From contig CAJQUW010010359.1 of assembly GCA_907163375.1 (NCBI GenBank), positions 186,001 through 250,000 of the forward strand: 64,000 bases of DNA, in the 5' to 3' direction. This DNA is from Prostheceraeus crozeri. Its lineage: Eukaryota; Platyhelminthes; Polycladida; Euryleptidae. Positions 32,285 to 44,592 of the stretch are shown piece after piece (position 1 is the first letter of the stretch; each line of letters begins with the position of its first letter). Under the pieces are notes generated by a model. That model did no database searches. It saw only the letters and a program-made list of their open reading frames with translations, and was not told where the DNA came from. The position numbers and the translations under genes are program-made.

Positions 32285-33487
32285 TAGAGATGTACATGGC
32301 TCGACCTGACGAGCCGCGAGTCGATGTGATTTTGAAATATTCAAGCCGAGCTGAACCGAGCCGTGCAATGCTAGAGCCAAGCCGAACTGACGAGCCGTTT
32401 TAATTTTGGGTAAAATAAAGTTAAAATTCAACCTAATGTACACTGTCAATACACATAATTTGTTAACAAGTGCTGATTGCAGAACATTTACTGGATATAA
32501 TTACAGTTGCATCATCAATTGTAGATTGTGAAGGAATTCTTCACTTGACGATAAAGTTAGTAACATGGTAACATTACAATGATTACCTTGTCTTATGAAA
32601 ATTCCTGGTTGTATTGATGCAATATTTATACATGGCTATGGTTTTCTTTGTCTATCATTCTTACAAATTTCCTACGCAGTTTTCTACTTTTCATTGTCTC
32701 TAGCGATCTGATGCATCTGGCTAATATAATTACGCATCAGTTTTATCATAAATTTTGAGAAAGACATTTATCGCAGCGCAAGCTATTATTTGAGGATGAT
32801 GGTCCTTGACGAATAATAAAGAGCCTATAGTACATCAATCTTAGGATAAGAATATCAAAGCTGTCCATTGCTGAGTTTATGCTAAGGTTTTAAAGTCTCC
32901 TAAGTGAATGAATTTTAATTCTTTGATAAATTCATGCTTTCATGATGTAATTTATGTCACAAAAATTGGGGAAATAATTCGATGTAATTTTTTGAAAAAT
33001 TCATTAGATATATTGTTTGACTTACAAATTCATTCATTTGGTAGGCTACAAAATCAGTTAAAATGAAGAAAAATCAGATTTTGGAAAAACCCATTCCGGT
33101 GTAAAGCTATAAACCTCGTTTTATAACTGCGATTGCGATTAGGCCTACCCATAAATATCGTGTATGACCAAAAATTCATCTGGATATATCGAATTAGATA
33201 TTATCTAAAAAATATTTTTGTATACCTTAACTCTAATTCTGAAGTAGGTCTTTAAATTCTATAAATCATTATCCTAATAGTTAGGACTTTAAATAGGCCT
33301 ACTTAATAAAAAATACCAAATTTAGTTAGCCTACATCAAAAAATTAAATAAAAATATATCTTACACCTATCTTGCACCTTAAACGATATATTTTAAATCA
33401 AGCCGAAGAGCCGCGGCTCCGACCGGCTCGAACAAGTGGAGCCGAGCCGCCATCGGTTTGGCTCGGCTCGGCTCAGGTACATCTCTA
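32285..33487. mobile_element. hAT-type MITE with TAGAGATGTAC ends
   Basis: TAGAGATGTACATGGCTCG at the left end is inverted at the right end (GGCTCAGGTACATCTCTA). The eight-base flanks are GTACGCGT (32277-32284) and GTATGCGT (33488-33495), differing at one base. Many GAGCCG/CGGCTC words are concentrated within 130 bp of both ends, able to form hairpins and to act as transposase binding sites. No transposase in 1.2 kb. Confidence 0.85.
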
Positions 33488-33495
33488 GTATGCGT

Positions 33496-34779
33496 TTATA
33501 CGTATAGGATGTTTCTGATGAAATCGAAAAATCATTTCTATTTTTGCTGCTCCAGTATCACATCATCACATCTGGGCTGTTTGTAGAAACGTAGAGATCA
33601 ATTCAACAAAAGAAGGACAAGCTTTGAATGTACAAATTTCTTCTGAATTCTTCAGATCCGTTTAAGGGTGCAAAACTCAATGTAATCCTACTTTTTAGCT
33701 TTTTATCATTTTCTGATCACATCGTTGAAATATTGCGCTCGTACTTTCATGCACCAAATATTTGTGGTGCTTCTGTCTTTTATGTTTATGTAATCCATCG
33801 TTCAGTACAAAAGTACATTTTACAGATTCATCCATGTTTAGTGAACAATAGGTCTATGGCAGTATTACTGTATCAAGTCCTACGCTACATCTTAACCCTC
33901 ATCGCCACACCTGTCTACCTGTGTAGACGACATGTTTTTTGAAACACTGCAACTTCTTCAAAAATGATGATATCTTGATGAAGTATATTTTCCATGTATA
34001 TTTTTTAAGTATTATGCTATCCTTAGAATTTCAGATCTAAAATCAATTTCGGTCATGTCAAACACGCATTACAATCATATTCGGCACACCTGTGTACCTT
34101 TACATAAGTCAGCACTTAATGTACAAAAATGTTGGATTTTCGGAAGACAATAATTAAACTCTTGGTTCTGTTTGAGTGTCAGGCGTGCTTGGTTGTCTGA
34201 GAGAACATTTTACGGAAGTTCTTTTATGAGTCACAACGGTCAAAGTCCGTTTGGTTAAGTGAAGGATTGCCACATTAAAAACTGCATTTGTGTTTTGTAA
34301 GTGACAGCCTGAAAGATATTCTACAAGGTATGTGGCGTTGATCAGTCGAAGAAGTCAAAGTCCACTCCGCATTGGTTGAATCATTGCACAAGAGGAATTG
34401 GTTCATACATGATAGAAATATTCACCTCCAACTTCAGTAGGATATCATCAATCGTTATTCTACGAAGTTCAGCGACGTTCAGTAGATTGGCGATCAACCT
34501 AAACCTTAGTTTGGTGCCTGTCTGCATAATATTATCACAACATGCTCACGTGAATGGTGAAATTAATTGTTTCGAAATTTTTTTGAAGCTATGAAATTCA
34601 ATTAGTGAACATATTCGAACATTTTTCAATAGTAAGTACTCACGATGGCACTATTTAGTAGATGATGATTGCTCATTGCAGTTCATGGAGAATGTGAACC
34701 TAGGTAACGTATCCGTTTTTTTGCTTTATCCGTTTAACGTCCTTTTCTCCATCTCCGTTGGGTTGGACGATGATAGCTC
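33496..34779. other. No firm feature
   Basis: One + frame (33628-33942, 104 residues) is hydrophobic and of unknown nature. Two phrases containing CACACCTGT-TACCT near 33905 and 34087 are similar to each other (about 12 bp). Nothing else seen. Confidence 0.35.
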
Positions 34780-35110
34780 TCGGAATTTCTCCCCCCCCCC
34801 CAGCCACTCAATTCGCGCAGTCACAGCTGCATTCGTTTCACCACCGGAATCCAACATGTCTCCCAAGTATCAGAAACGGGTAACAGTGTCGCACCTGAGC
34901 ATCTCTTGCCCTCTTCACTTGTCAATAATTGCGCCAATTCTTTCCTTCTCCTCTCTTGAGATTGCCAAATGATCTTGCGGGCATTCTCCTTTCCCTTTGC
35001 ATATCGCGAATCGCATTCTCTTTTCTTCCACTGCTGCGGCTACTTCATCGTACCACCATGTGTCAGTATGTCTTGATGCACACTTCGTCTTGCCGCTAAG
35101 TGAAATAAGA
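34780..35110 (-). mobile_element. LINE fragment, region between endonuclease and reverse transcriptase
   Basis: The - strand frame reads HTDTWWYDEVAAAVEEKRMR and then FAICKGKGECPQDHLAISRE. This is the linker found in RTE-like LINE proteins ('ETWWWNEEVxxAVxxKRxxF'). The adjacent catalytic domain is missing. The fragment is separate from the C-terminal piece at 35860, which has the wrong order to belong to it. Confidence 0.65.
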
Positions 35111-35458
35111 AATGTAACTCTAGTTCTAATATATGAGTGATAAACATAATTTTGAGCAGAACGACTTACTCGCCAATTCATTACACATGAGGAGAGGAGA
35201 AACGTTGTTTGTCCTTCTAGTAAGTTTTTTTAAAATTTTCAGACATTTTAGGGTATAAAAATTTTCTTTTAAATCGTACTTTGTACCTATTGAAAATTAA
35301 CTAGTCATTAGCTTGTTTTTTTAACTTTGTTACCTTGACGCACTTAACTACGTTGAATCTACATTATGTATTCAACTACTCAAATATTCTTCGTTTTTGC
35401 CGTATTAATGTGAATTAATCTGTAAATAAAATTAAAAATCTTTTTCAAATCAATCGTA

Positions 35459-35780
35459 GAGGTGGCGCTATCAAAGTGCCCATTACGAGTGAGCTGCTCA
35501 AAGTTGAGAAGAACGGTAGAGCTGATGCAAAAAGCGAACGGTGAATTTCGACGAGATCAGCAAGCGTCTTCTGCCTATCACCAACGACAAAGCTTGGAAA
35601 AAGAAAGGAAAGAAATATTAATTGGAATCGAAGTTGCTGATCTTCAGACAGAAAAAGGAAACTCTCGACTGGAGACTGCTCTCGACAGTAGAAATATACA
35701 AAGAGATAAGAAGATCTTGCATGGACAGGAATTAATTCACACGAGTTTGAAAAGAAGGAACTTAAAGTGGAATTGGATGG
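35459..35780 (+). mobile_element. hAT-like transposase tail remnant
   Basis: One frame begins with VPITSELLK-type words and another continues ANGEFRRDQQASSAYHQRQS and LEKERKEILIGIEVADLQTE. This repeats the pattern at the end of the transposase at 22199-22942: a short conserved block, then a charged helix. A frameshift separates the two pieces. Confidence 0.5.
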
Positions 35781-35859
35781 TGTGAATCAAAATGACAATG
35801 ACTTCACTCACTCATCACTTTTTGCGTCCTTTTCCAGAAGATGGTGGTTTATGCGCTTA

Positions 35860-36300
35860 CTGCTTTAGTATGAACTTCCAATTCGGTCGATCACGGGCGT
35901 CCGCTTCCTGGGCTCCCACACGTTTGGATCATCTTTCACCACTTGTTCCCAGATCTTCTTTTGTCTTCCTGCTCCTCTTTTACCATCTACTTCCATCCAC
36001 ATAACTTTTCTGATCCACTCTGTCTCATCCCTTCTTACCACGTGGCCAAGCCAACGAAGTCTTTGCCTTCTCACGATGTCTGTGATGTTCTCAAGACCCA
36101 TTGCTTCTCTGATGCTGTCATTCGATTTCCTGTCCGATAAACTGACACCACACATCTACCTTGGCACTCACATCTCCAAACGCTCAAGCATCTTCTGATG
36201 GGATGAAAGCAGCGGTCATGACTCGCAACCATAAAGCATAGCTTGCCGCACACAGGCTCCATATACATGACCCTTGGTTCTCAAAGATGGCCCTTCAGTA
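35860..36300 (-). mobile_element. LINE C-terminal fragment
   Basis: The - strand reads MCGVSLSDRKSNDSIREAMG and RLRWLGHVVRRDETEWIRKV, followed by GKRGAGRQKKIWEQVVKDD. This is the C-terminal domain of RTE-like LINE proteins, much like that at 55858-56090. 5'-truncated. Confidence 0.8.
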
Positions 36301-36309
36301 GATTCTAAC

Positions 36310-37644
36310 TTCTGATATACATACATATCTATATCTTTATTCATTATGCTACTTTGTTATTACAGTCAGTTTCTCCACTTCCTCAGATTGACGGAGGCTA
36401 ATAATACGGAGGAGGGGGTGATACGAAGGCAAACATTATCATTTTTTGAAAGTCTACGCGCACAGTTGAATAGTACTTTCTTCCTTCATGTTGACAGTTG
36501 ATTGGTAGCGTCTCACTTGTGTTATAATTTCATGTGCCAAATACAAATCATAACCCTTTCGTGAGGTACTTTATGTACAATTTGTATGACACACAAAATA
36601 CAATGTGATTTGATGAGGTGAATCAATGGGATTAGACAATATTAGAAATATCAGAAATATTAACAAGATTTTCAACCATGGATGGCTTCATATATTCAAA
36701 TAATGAGCGTAAAGCGTCAAACTGGTTGAAAATACATGAATGACGCTGTATGGCAAACTTAACGTAGTCCTTTATTTTCCCGTTATTATTCTTCGGCAAT
36801 AGCGCTGGGAACCCTGTTGCTTTCATGAAATAATTCGATTTCATCAATTTTTATAGGTACACACATTTTTCTATTAATATACATTTTCCATTAAATGCTG
36901 TTTATCTCATCGAAACATACGGAAATAATTGTTTCGTACAGTCAGCTCAAAGATTGCTATTGCTTTTAACATTGAGTAGGTATATTAGGTAGAGTGGCAA
37001 CTCAGTATTTATTAAACTGCCAATGTATATACAGTCAATTCATTGCATTATACATTGTGGATAAAGTCAATTTCATTAAATGAACATGAGTCGAGACCCA
37101 GTACCATCCTGTGAGATATACAAATTTTTACACTTTTGCAGAAATGTACACGAATCTGACTGATTATGATAGCTATGCAGAAGAAGGAGCAGCAATTTAC
37201 AAATCCTCCATGTCATGACAACTTGAAGAAGTAATATAGTTTGTTAAATTAGCAATTCGACGGGTTACCAAACAAAATGCTCATCTTATTGCAATAAGAT
37301 TATTTTCGTAAGCGTGATCATATCACAAACTGCCTCTGAAAGAGCAAAACATCATCATCAAGGAAGTTGATCACAATTAACTTTGAAAGATGTAAATGGA
37401 TCCACATTACTATTCAGATTCAAGAAATGACGCCTTGTGAATCATAAAATCATGCAGCTGAAAATTGAACTAAAAACATGACATCTAAGCCAAGAAGCTC
37501 TCAAGATCTCAACGCTTCCTTGAGGACTTGCAGGGACTTGCATTATAATGCAGTTCAGGAAACTTCCTAGATCATCAGTTTAATTTCCGCTTAATTAAGA
37601 TGGTCAGTAAATATTCATTGCTTTCATATCCATCGTGTTTCATA
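36310..37644. other. No feature seen
   Basis: AT-rich sequence with no reading frame of recognised family and no repeat ends. Confidence 0.45.
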
Positions 37645-38023
37645 CTACTTACAATAATAATGATAATAATAATAAGCAATTTATTCTTCAAAAATTGACA
37701 TTCATCAATTTTGCAGAAAACGCTCTCTATAGCCCCGGGAGGCGCTTACAGGATTGCGCAAAGAACGTAAAGATAAAGTACATCTACCTACTATAAAGAA
37801 AAATTTCATATTTCAATATTGCTTTAAAACGCTAAAAAACAAGCAAATTTAGCAGGAAGGAAAAATGCGATAGAAAGAAATAGTTACGCAATGTCTTTGT
37901 ATGATGAAGGAATTTTGGAAAAACTTGGCACGGATTGTTGGCACAACTTCCGAGAGAAGTACAACTTCCGAGAAGAGTGTGGGGCATGAAGTAAAGTAAA
38001 ATATTTCCAAAAATCAGATTCAA

Positions 38024-39885
38024 TTATGTTATAGTACTCTTTGAAAAAAGATGTAAATCTAACATTTTCCGTCTTTCACATAGGGAAGGAAGACCTGATA
38101 ATTTCAAACGATGATCATAGTCTTCATAAGAAATTTTGCAAAGCTTACAAACTTGTCGAGTAAAATATCGTTGGGCTCTTTCGATGGAATCAATATCACG
38201 TTGTAAAATAGGGCTAAAAATTTGACAATTATATTCCAATATTGGTCTTACAAATACTTTATACGCATGAATCAAACAGTCTTTATTGTTCGACACAAAC
38301 CCTTTCAAAATAACATAAGCTCGAGAAAAGGCTTTTGACGAAATTTTGCTACAATGAGAACTAAATTTCATATATTCTGAAATTAGAACACCCAAATCGG
38401 TTACACAATTAACATTTTCTAGAGGGGTATCATTTAAACTGTAAATTATGTCATTATCGTACACTCTGCCAACTGAAAACACACAACATTTGTTTGATGC
38501 AATCTGCAGTTGCCAAGTATTACACCATTTTTCAAAATTAAGGAGACCCTAAAGGATGATATATTTTGCAATCATCCGCAAGTAATGTAGTAGTTGTTCT
38601 TTCATCAAGACACTTGGTTAAGTCATTTACGTAAGTGATAAATAATACTGGGCTAAGACCAGTGCCTTCTGGCACTCCACTCAGAACTGATGCTGGTTTT
38701 GAAACTGATCCATTTATGAAACAGATTGAAGCCTGTCTGTAAGAAAGGATGTGATCCAATTTAGCAACTTGTATTTTATTCCATATGCTTTCAATTTCAG
38801 AAGTAACTTACGGTGAATAACAGAATCGAAAGCTTTTGCGATATCAATGTAGACACAATCATTTCGATGTTTTGCACACAATGTTGATATCCAATCAAAT
38901 AAAGTACCAAGAATTTGTGTGGTTGAAGACCTCTTTTTTAGAAATCCGTACTGATGTTCAGTGATGACATTGTGATCTATAGAGTATTTCACTAGTTTAT
39001 CTGCGATTATGCGTTCCATTACCTTACAAACAAAAGATGTCAAGGAAATAGGACGATAGCTTGTAGGTGAAGAAGATCGACCCTACATTTTGTAGACAGG
39101 AGTGACGAAAGCCTTTTTCCAATCATCAGATCACCTGTGAGCATGGACAACTCAAATAGGTATGCTAGAAATGGAGCAATCACACGTGCCACTTGTTTTA
39201 GAACGCAAGCTGGGAGAGAGTCTGGCATTCTTCAAAATTTCGACGGTAAATTGTGTAAATCGTTTTGTCAATATTTGGACAAAAAAGAGGATTGTCGTGA
39301 TCATCAGACAAAAACTGAGGAAAAATACTCATTCATAGTATTAGCCTTGTCAGTATCATTCGTAATAGGGCTATCGTCATGATAATAAAGGGTAGGTACT
39401 GGAGAATAAGACTTCAACTTTTTGTTCACATAAGAGTAAAATGATTTAACATTTTTACTGCTGATCACGGACAACTCTTTTACATAAGCGAGCTCTTGTA
39501 CCACATTATCGCAGTCTTGAGCGTACTTTTGGTACTGTAATTTTTTTGTACCAGTACCTTTTTTATTAACAATTTCTTTAACACTTTTGGCTTCCTTTTG
39601 GGGTGCATGGAATTTGATGTTATTTTGGTAGGAATAAAAATGTTTTATTGCTTTTTTCATCACACTAGCAAAATAGTCCCACAAAAAGATCATAGATTCA
39701 GGTGAAAGTGGCAGGCAATAAGGGGATGGATCGCACATATTTGTATATAGGTAATGATTCATTTCCATGTAGTTTCCATGGCGAAAATCATGCCATTGGT
39801 CGACAATAGGATTTGAAGATTTACTACACGGGTGAATTTGTACCATGAGGTTGATAGCAGAATGATCTGTGGAATGCATCAACAA
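38024..39885 (-). pseudogene. LINE reverse transcriptase (ORF2 C-terminal part)
   Basis: Successive - strand frames give the whole domain. 39304-39885 is the linker after the endonuclease. 38714-39043 includes MTSFVCKVMERIIADKLVKY and DCVYIDIAKAFDSVIHRKLL (catalytic motif A). 38538-38759 includes SGVPEGTGLSPVLFITYVND (motif B, with PEGT in place of PQGS) and TTLLADDCKIYHP (motif C, LADD). 38024-38482 is the C-terminal 'LGVLI...HCSKISSKA...ILEY' block. At least three frame changes are present. The enzyme would perform target-primed reverse transcription. Confidence 0.85.
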
Positions 39886-39889
39886 CTTG

Positions 39890-40467
39890 AATATATGGAA
39901 TCACAGATGGGTTATTCAAAATAGCTGAGTCTAGTATTGTTGAGCTTCGAGTTGGAGCGTCAATAAGTTGCACAAGACCGTTACGAAGAGTCATTGTAAG
40001 GAAAATGTCGTGTGCATTATCTCCACGATTTTCAGGAATAACTCAATTGATATAAGGAAAGTTGAAATCTCCACAAAATATGATAGGGTAGCTGATACAA
40101 ATATGTGACTCAATAAATGAACGGAATTGACGAGATGACTCTGGAGATGCTCATGGAGGTATATAGACACCAAAGAATCTAAAAGCATCTTCCTTGTCGT
40201 ATTTTATGTCGATGCAAACTATATCAATGTTTGATACACTTCTGCAACTTACTACAGTGACGTCCAATCCAAAGCGTGTAAATACAGCAACACCGCCGAA
40301 GACATCCAGGTCAGTACATAAAAGGGAGTCTGGAGTGGTACTTTCAGCCAGGACTCTGTGAATACTAGCATGTCATAATCTTTCGAGGTTAACATGGACT
40401 GTAGATCAATCAATTTATTGTTTATAGATCTGGCGTTGCATAAGTAACAGTGTAGGTGTGAAATCAT
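39890..40467 (-). pseudogene. LINE AP-endonuclease domain
   Basis: The N-terminal block LCNARSINNKLIDLQSMLTS and YDMLVFTESWLK (40252-40467) is the start of the APE domain, with the asparagine and glutamate active-site residues present. Later blocks are scattered in other frames (for example PYQLS/FPYI(N)-type words near 40040-40200). The enzyme nicks the target DNA. Confidence 0.75.
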
Positions 40468-40634
40468 AGTGTCATGTATACTGATTTCTTATGTCTATAA
40501 TGTGTAGCAGGCTCAGACTTTTCGGATTTGCATTGAAATTGCGATGTGTTGCAGGATACAGGTGTATTCAGCGCACTGTCCGCATTAATTTGTGTACTCG
40601 GAGATAAACATTTATCAATGGGATAGCTGAGTTG

Positions 40635-41700
40635 TCATATCTCAGGCAATGGTCCATCACCCCCATTGGTGATATTAATCAGTCGTGTCAGTTGGTAATT
40701 AAAAATAGGACACCTTTTATCTGTAGCAGCATCATCTGTTGGCTGATTATCTGACTGATCAGAATGTGAACAATTTGAACATTTGTAGAGAATTGGAGAA
40801 TCTTTGTGGGGGCATGAGATGTGACTGTTTGCACATAAAGAACAGGAAGGCGAAGTAGCTTTGCAAAATTTTGTAGAATGCCCATACTTGCAACATCCAT
40901 GACACCAGCTCATGAAGGCGATCTTTCACATAACACGATTTAGCACCTATGCTCATTGAATTATTATGTACATATACATTTTTTGTCTTACTTCTGGCAA
41001 AATTCTACAAACTGCACTTTCGTAGTCACGATTCGTATACATGAAGAGAATTTTGATTGATGACTCATGATGAGCATCTGATAGCCAAAGATTCGAAGTA
41101 CAAATCTCATCCAGCAGGTCATCTTGATCAATAAATTTCGGTACATGAGTAATAGTGATTTTGGGTCGATGAGAGGTTGGCTGTTAGTGCGATATCCAAG
41201 CGATTCATGAACAGTGTCAGCAATTTCCAGAACATCGTCCTCAGCTTTGAATTTAGCTTTCACTTTGACATCCTTGTTTCGATAACATCGAAGGAGAGTG
41301 GCATTGATTTTTTGTTATGAGGTACCTTGCTTATATCGTTTTCGGTAATAGCACGACTCTTTGATGGATTTATGTCCTTTATGAGTATGCTAGATGACTG
41401 CTGTCTTCCACATACTTGCGCGTATGATGATTTTAATGTCTATTGAGGACCGATTTCATGGGAGGAAGTGGGTCTGGAATTATTTGGGAAAGCATTGTGT
41501 TTTATCGAAACATTTGGGGATGAAGATGATTCCAACAACCTTGATTTCATCTGATTAATCACGTTGTTAGAAACAGACAGTTTTTCATGAGTCATTTGGA
41601 TCAGTGGAAAAAGAAGATTGATAATGCCATTCCTTGCTTTGTTGGCATACACTGTAGTGTGATAGATGCGAACATTCGCAGACGACGCTGAAGGGAACAT
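40635..41700 (-). pseudogene. LINE ORF1 with RRM-like part and zinc knuckles
   Basis: The C-terminal frame (40635-40913) has CHGCCKYGHSTKFC, a CCHC zinc knuckle, then CSLCANSHISCPH and YKCSNCSHSD as further Cys/His clusters. Upstream (40988-41263 and neighbouring frames) reads ADTVHESLGYRTNSQP and, in another frame, THVPKFIDQDDLLDEI, resembling the RRM-like domain of Jockey-type ORF1 proteins. The N-terminal frame (41440-41700) has a likely coiled coil (MTHEKLSVSNNVINQMKSRL). The protein would bind the element's RNA. Confidence 0.75.
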
Positions 41701-41759
41701 TTCAACTTATCTTTGCCATTCTTAGTTCATGAACGCTTTTAGATATCACAGACCCAGAT

Positions 41760-42281
41760 TTCCTTGTAGATTTTAAACAAAATCTTCATGCCAAAGAATC
41801 TTCCGAATGTGTTTCTATTGCCAGGACATGCACTTAAAAACGTGGCCATACCAGATCGCAGCTGTGTAGTTGTTTGGAGAAGAATTTGGACAGATAAAGG
41901 AATTTTGATGGCACTGTCCTTTAGATTACGCTTTTTCAGTGTTTCTTCTTTGGACTTTCATTTTTTTTAGTTTTTCACTTTCTTCAAGCGATAATGATGT
42001 ATGTACTTCGTGGTGGTATTGTCGTCAGGTTCCTGGAAGTGGAGGTTGCACAAGACGGAAAGTTTAGTTGGGGGTATAATACTTTCAACTAACTCGATGC
42101 AACTACGTATACAGATTCAAAATTCCTTGTTATGCAGAGGAATGCATTGGTGTTACACTATCATTGCATTTAAGTTGACAATCAACAGCAGTATATTTGT
42201 TTGGTATTTTGCATTATTGAATCGTACAAGAGACACATCAAATAGTCATCTATCTCTTCGATTAGCTACAAGATTCAATCT
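41760..42281. other. No feature seen
   Basis: Between the LINE and the small DNA transposon. No recognised reading frame or repeat ends. Confidence 0.4.
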
Positions 42282-42289
42282 TCTGTAAC

Positions 42290-42799
42290 CACAGAATTAG
42301 ACAGGTCGTCTCTTCTTCTGTTTGACCAGAAAGGAAACATTGGAACATGTAACGTTAATGAAATGGCACAATCTGCTGACATAATACCATAGCAATCGAA
42401 TAAGGAGCAGCCATCCCAACATTAAACACGCCAAATTGTGAAGTTTCAATGACTTATCAACCGAATCACACGCCAAAGAGACACAGACAATGTCAAGTTC
42501 TACAGAGAAGTTTGTGAACGTTTTCTCAAGCGCCTGGTAACTTTCTTAATAATGATCGGAGGACCCAACATTATCGAGAAAACGTGATCTGAATTCTACA
42601 AATCTGGGGGAATCGTGGCGATCGGAAGAATTTTGAAAGAATTCACAGCAATTCGCAAGCGACGCACGACTATTTTTCCTATCTCTACAAGGCATTGAAA
42701 ATTTCTTTTTGCCCACTTAGTAAGTTCCTGTATGTGCCATCGTTTTGAATCAGTTTGCACTTCTAGCAAAGTGACAAGTGTAAACAATCTAATTCTGTG
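42290..42799. mobile_element. Small non-autonomous DNA transposon, family X, complete copy
   Basis: CACAGAATTAGA at 42290 and its perfect inverse TCTAATTCTGTG ending at 42799. The flanks are a perfect eight-base duplication TCTGTAAC (42282-42289 and 42800-42807). It is 510 bp and has no transposase. The same family, inverted, lies at 45283-48614. Eight-base duplications fit the hAT or P superfamilies; the ends do not decide between them. Confidence 0.9.
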
Positions 42800-42809
42800 T
42801 CTGTAACAG

Positions 42810-43592
42810 AAATGTTGGCTGGCTTGAGCATGTAGAAAATGATTTCAAATTTTTTCTCACCTATCTGTCCAGAGAAATTTAGAAGTCTATGCATAGTGCA
42901 TTGTCAGTAGCTTCCATGTTTACATGCAAATATAATGATATCGATCGATGGTTTTAGATCTGCAAAGTTGATACATAGCCTAAAAATGCCAAATTTGCGA
43001 TTTTGAAGTTTGCAGACTTGAAAATCCTAAAAAGCAGGTGATTTTCTACTAACTCTGCTGACCTCATTTCTTCATCTTTCTATACCGTTTCGCAGCAATA
43101 TTTTAAATTTTTGATACTGTAAGATATCTAGTCAGGAGCAAGCTTAGAAAAAGAGTACCCGTTTTGTTAAGTAGGACCCACCAGGCAGGGAACCAGCCAT
43201 TTTTAAAAATTCTAGTGACTGAAAAACGTTTCGGGCATGTGCTACAACTGTATCAAAGAGAAACGTCAAACTATTGCTAGAACCTATGAAAAATCGCTTT
43301 AGAAAAAGAGTAAAAAATGTTGTACGAGGCCTTTTTTTTAAACAGTGTAGCTTTGAATTTCACGGAGATGTGCATTAGATGGTTGTCCTTTCTTAATGGA
43401 AATGGTATTTGTGAGTTTCTCGATGGAATCTAATGAGTCAGTGATCTCTATTAGACAAGTAGATGATATCGTGGAATTGTTGTCTGGATAACTATATTTA
43501 AAGATAGTGGCTTTTAAGCCTACACATGAACATGAAACAATACAACTAGAAATTATCAAAAATACCAGTTAAAAATAGGGTAAAAAAGACAG
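42810..43592. other. No firm feature
   Basis: Between family X and the stop codon of the RLE-type LINE. Part of it should be the LINE's 3' untranslated region, but no tail or duplication was found to mark its end. Confidence 0.4.
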
Positions 43593-44410
43593 TTAGGAAA
43601 CACGAAGAATGGACTGAGCATTCCCTCTAATAATGGCAATGCCAAAGCGTTGTAGCAGCCATTCTCTTCCTCTGGGATCGTCCTTCACCTTACTCAATCT
43701 TTCCCCTAAACCCAAGACTGTCTTCAGCGTTCTCGGTCCCATGGCACAAGTTGTTTCAAACGCCAGTGATTCAGAGATGCACCTCTCAGATAATGCAGCG
43801 TATTTCGATATTTTGCGTTATTCTGCACGCGCCACGGCTGATCCTGGATGGATGGCGGATTCTATGAGAGATGAACCACTGTGCGTGCCGGTGCAAGTAG
43901 CATCCCAAATTAAGCAGCAACCCATGCGATACGGAAAAGTCGTCATTCCGTCAGGTCGTTTTCCATCACTTCTGTCAAGACCGACGGGTTCAAGAACAGA
44001 TGGAATACCCGCACGATCTAGCGCTCGTTTAAAAACGTCATTCAAAGCAGCATGACGAGGGAATCTACCAGCGGATCGTTTGCATGATAGAGGGTGATGG
44101 CCGAATGTGTCCACCGTCTTGCCGCATTTACACAGGTGAGCTTCACAAACCTTAGCACCTAGTCGCAGATCAACACGGATTCTCAGACATTCATCATCAA
44201 GGTAAGTTCCAATCGTTGGATTTGTCAGAGCTTGAAGCCATGAACCCGTGAAAGGAGCGGCTGCACTCTCTAGGCAAGCTAGGTGAACTTGGTCAAACTT
44301 GGATTTTAGATTAGTTTGTAAAAGATGGCATTGTTCACTCCCATGAATGCTGTGATTTCGGAAGTTTGGGCATCTGCAGACCCATCGTAAACCATCGTTC
44401 CAAGCCATGC
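43593..44410 (-). pseudogene. RLE-type LINE: restriction-like endonuclease domain
   Basis: The frame reads [20 protein letters not shown], a CCHC zinc knuckle. The nuclease follows with [18 protein letters not shown] and [10 protein letters not shown], i.e. the RPDG...WDxT pair of acidic residues of the restriction-like fold. The family tail continues past a stop near 43817 as KISKYAALSERC and ends with QRFGIAIIRGNAQSILRVS at the true stop (43593-43595). It nicks the target site for reverse transcription. Confidence 0.85.
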
Positions 44411-44592
44411 GTGTAATCTAGTTGTGAAGATTCGGTTAGATTGGATAGAATTTCGTCAACCAAAGAACGACTGGAGAGGACCGATGATAAAAAGGATGGT
44501 GAAGCGACTGCAGATGGTAATCTAATACCAAGGCCGCCGAAACCAATGGGCAGAGTAGCCTGCTCCCACGAGGTATCTTCAAAAGAAACATT

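Larger units (their letters stand above)
37645..41750 (-). mobile_element. CR1/Jockey-like LINE, near full length but decayed
   Basis: Read right to left: ORF1 with an RRM-like part and zinc knuckles (40635-41700), an AP-type endonuclease (39890-40467) and a reverse transcriptase (38024-39885). The 3' end is marked by a run of TAA repeats at 37650-37675, a common CR1/Jockey-type tail. The order ORF1-EN-RT and the motif wording place it in the Jockey superfamily. Frameshifts and stops occur in both ORFs, so the copy is dead. The 5' border and target duplication were not fixed. Confidence 0.85.

Noticed and set aside
33628-33942. 104-residue frame as the missing last ligand-binding exon of the nuclear receptor
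   Set aside because: It begins without a suitable acceptor phase and lacks the helix 10-12 and AF-2 pattern.
34780-36300. A single LINE joining the linker at 34780-35110 and the C-terminal domain at 35860-36300
   Set aside because: Both are on the - strand but in the wrong order for one element, and a hAT-like remnant lies between them.
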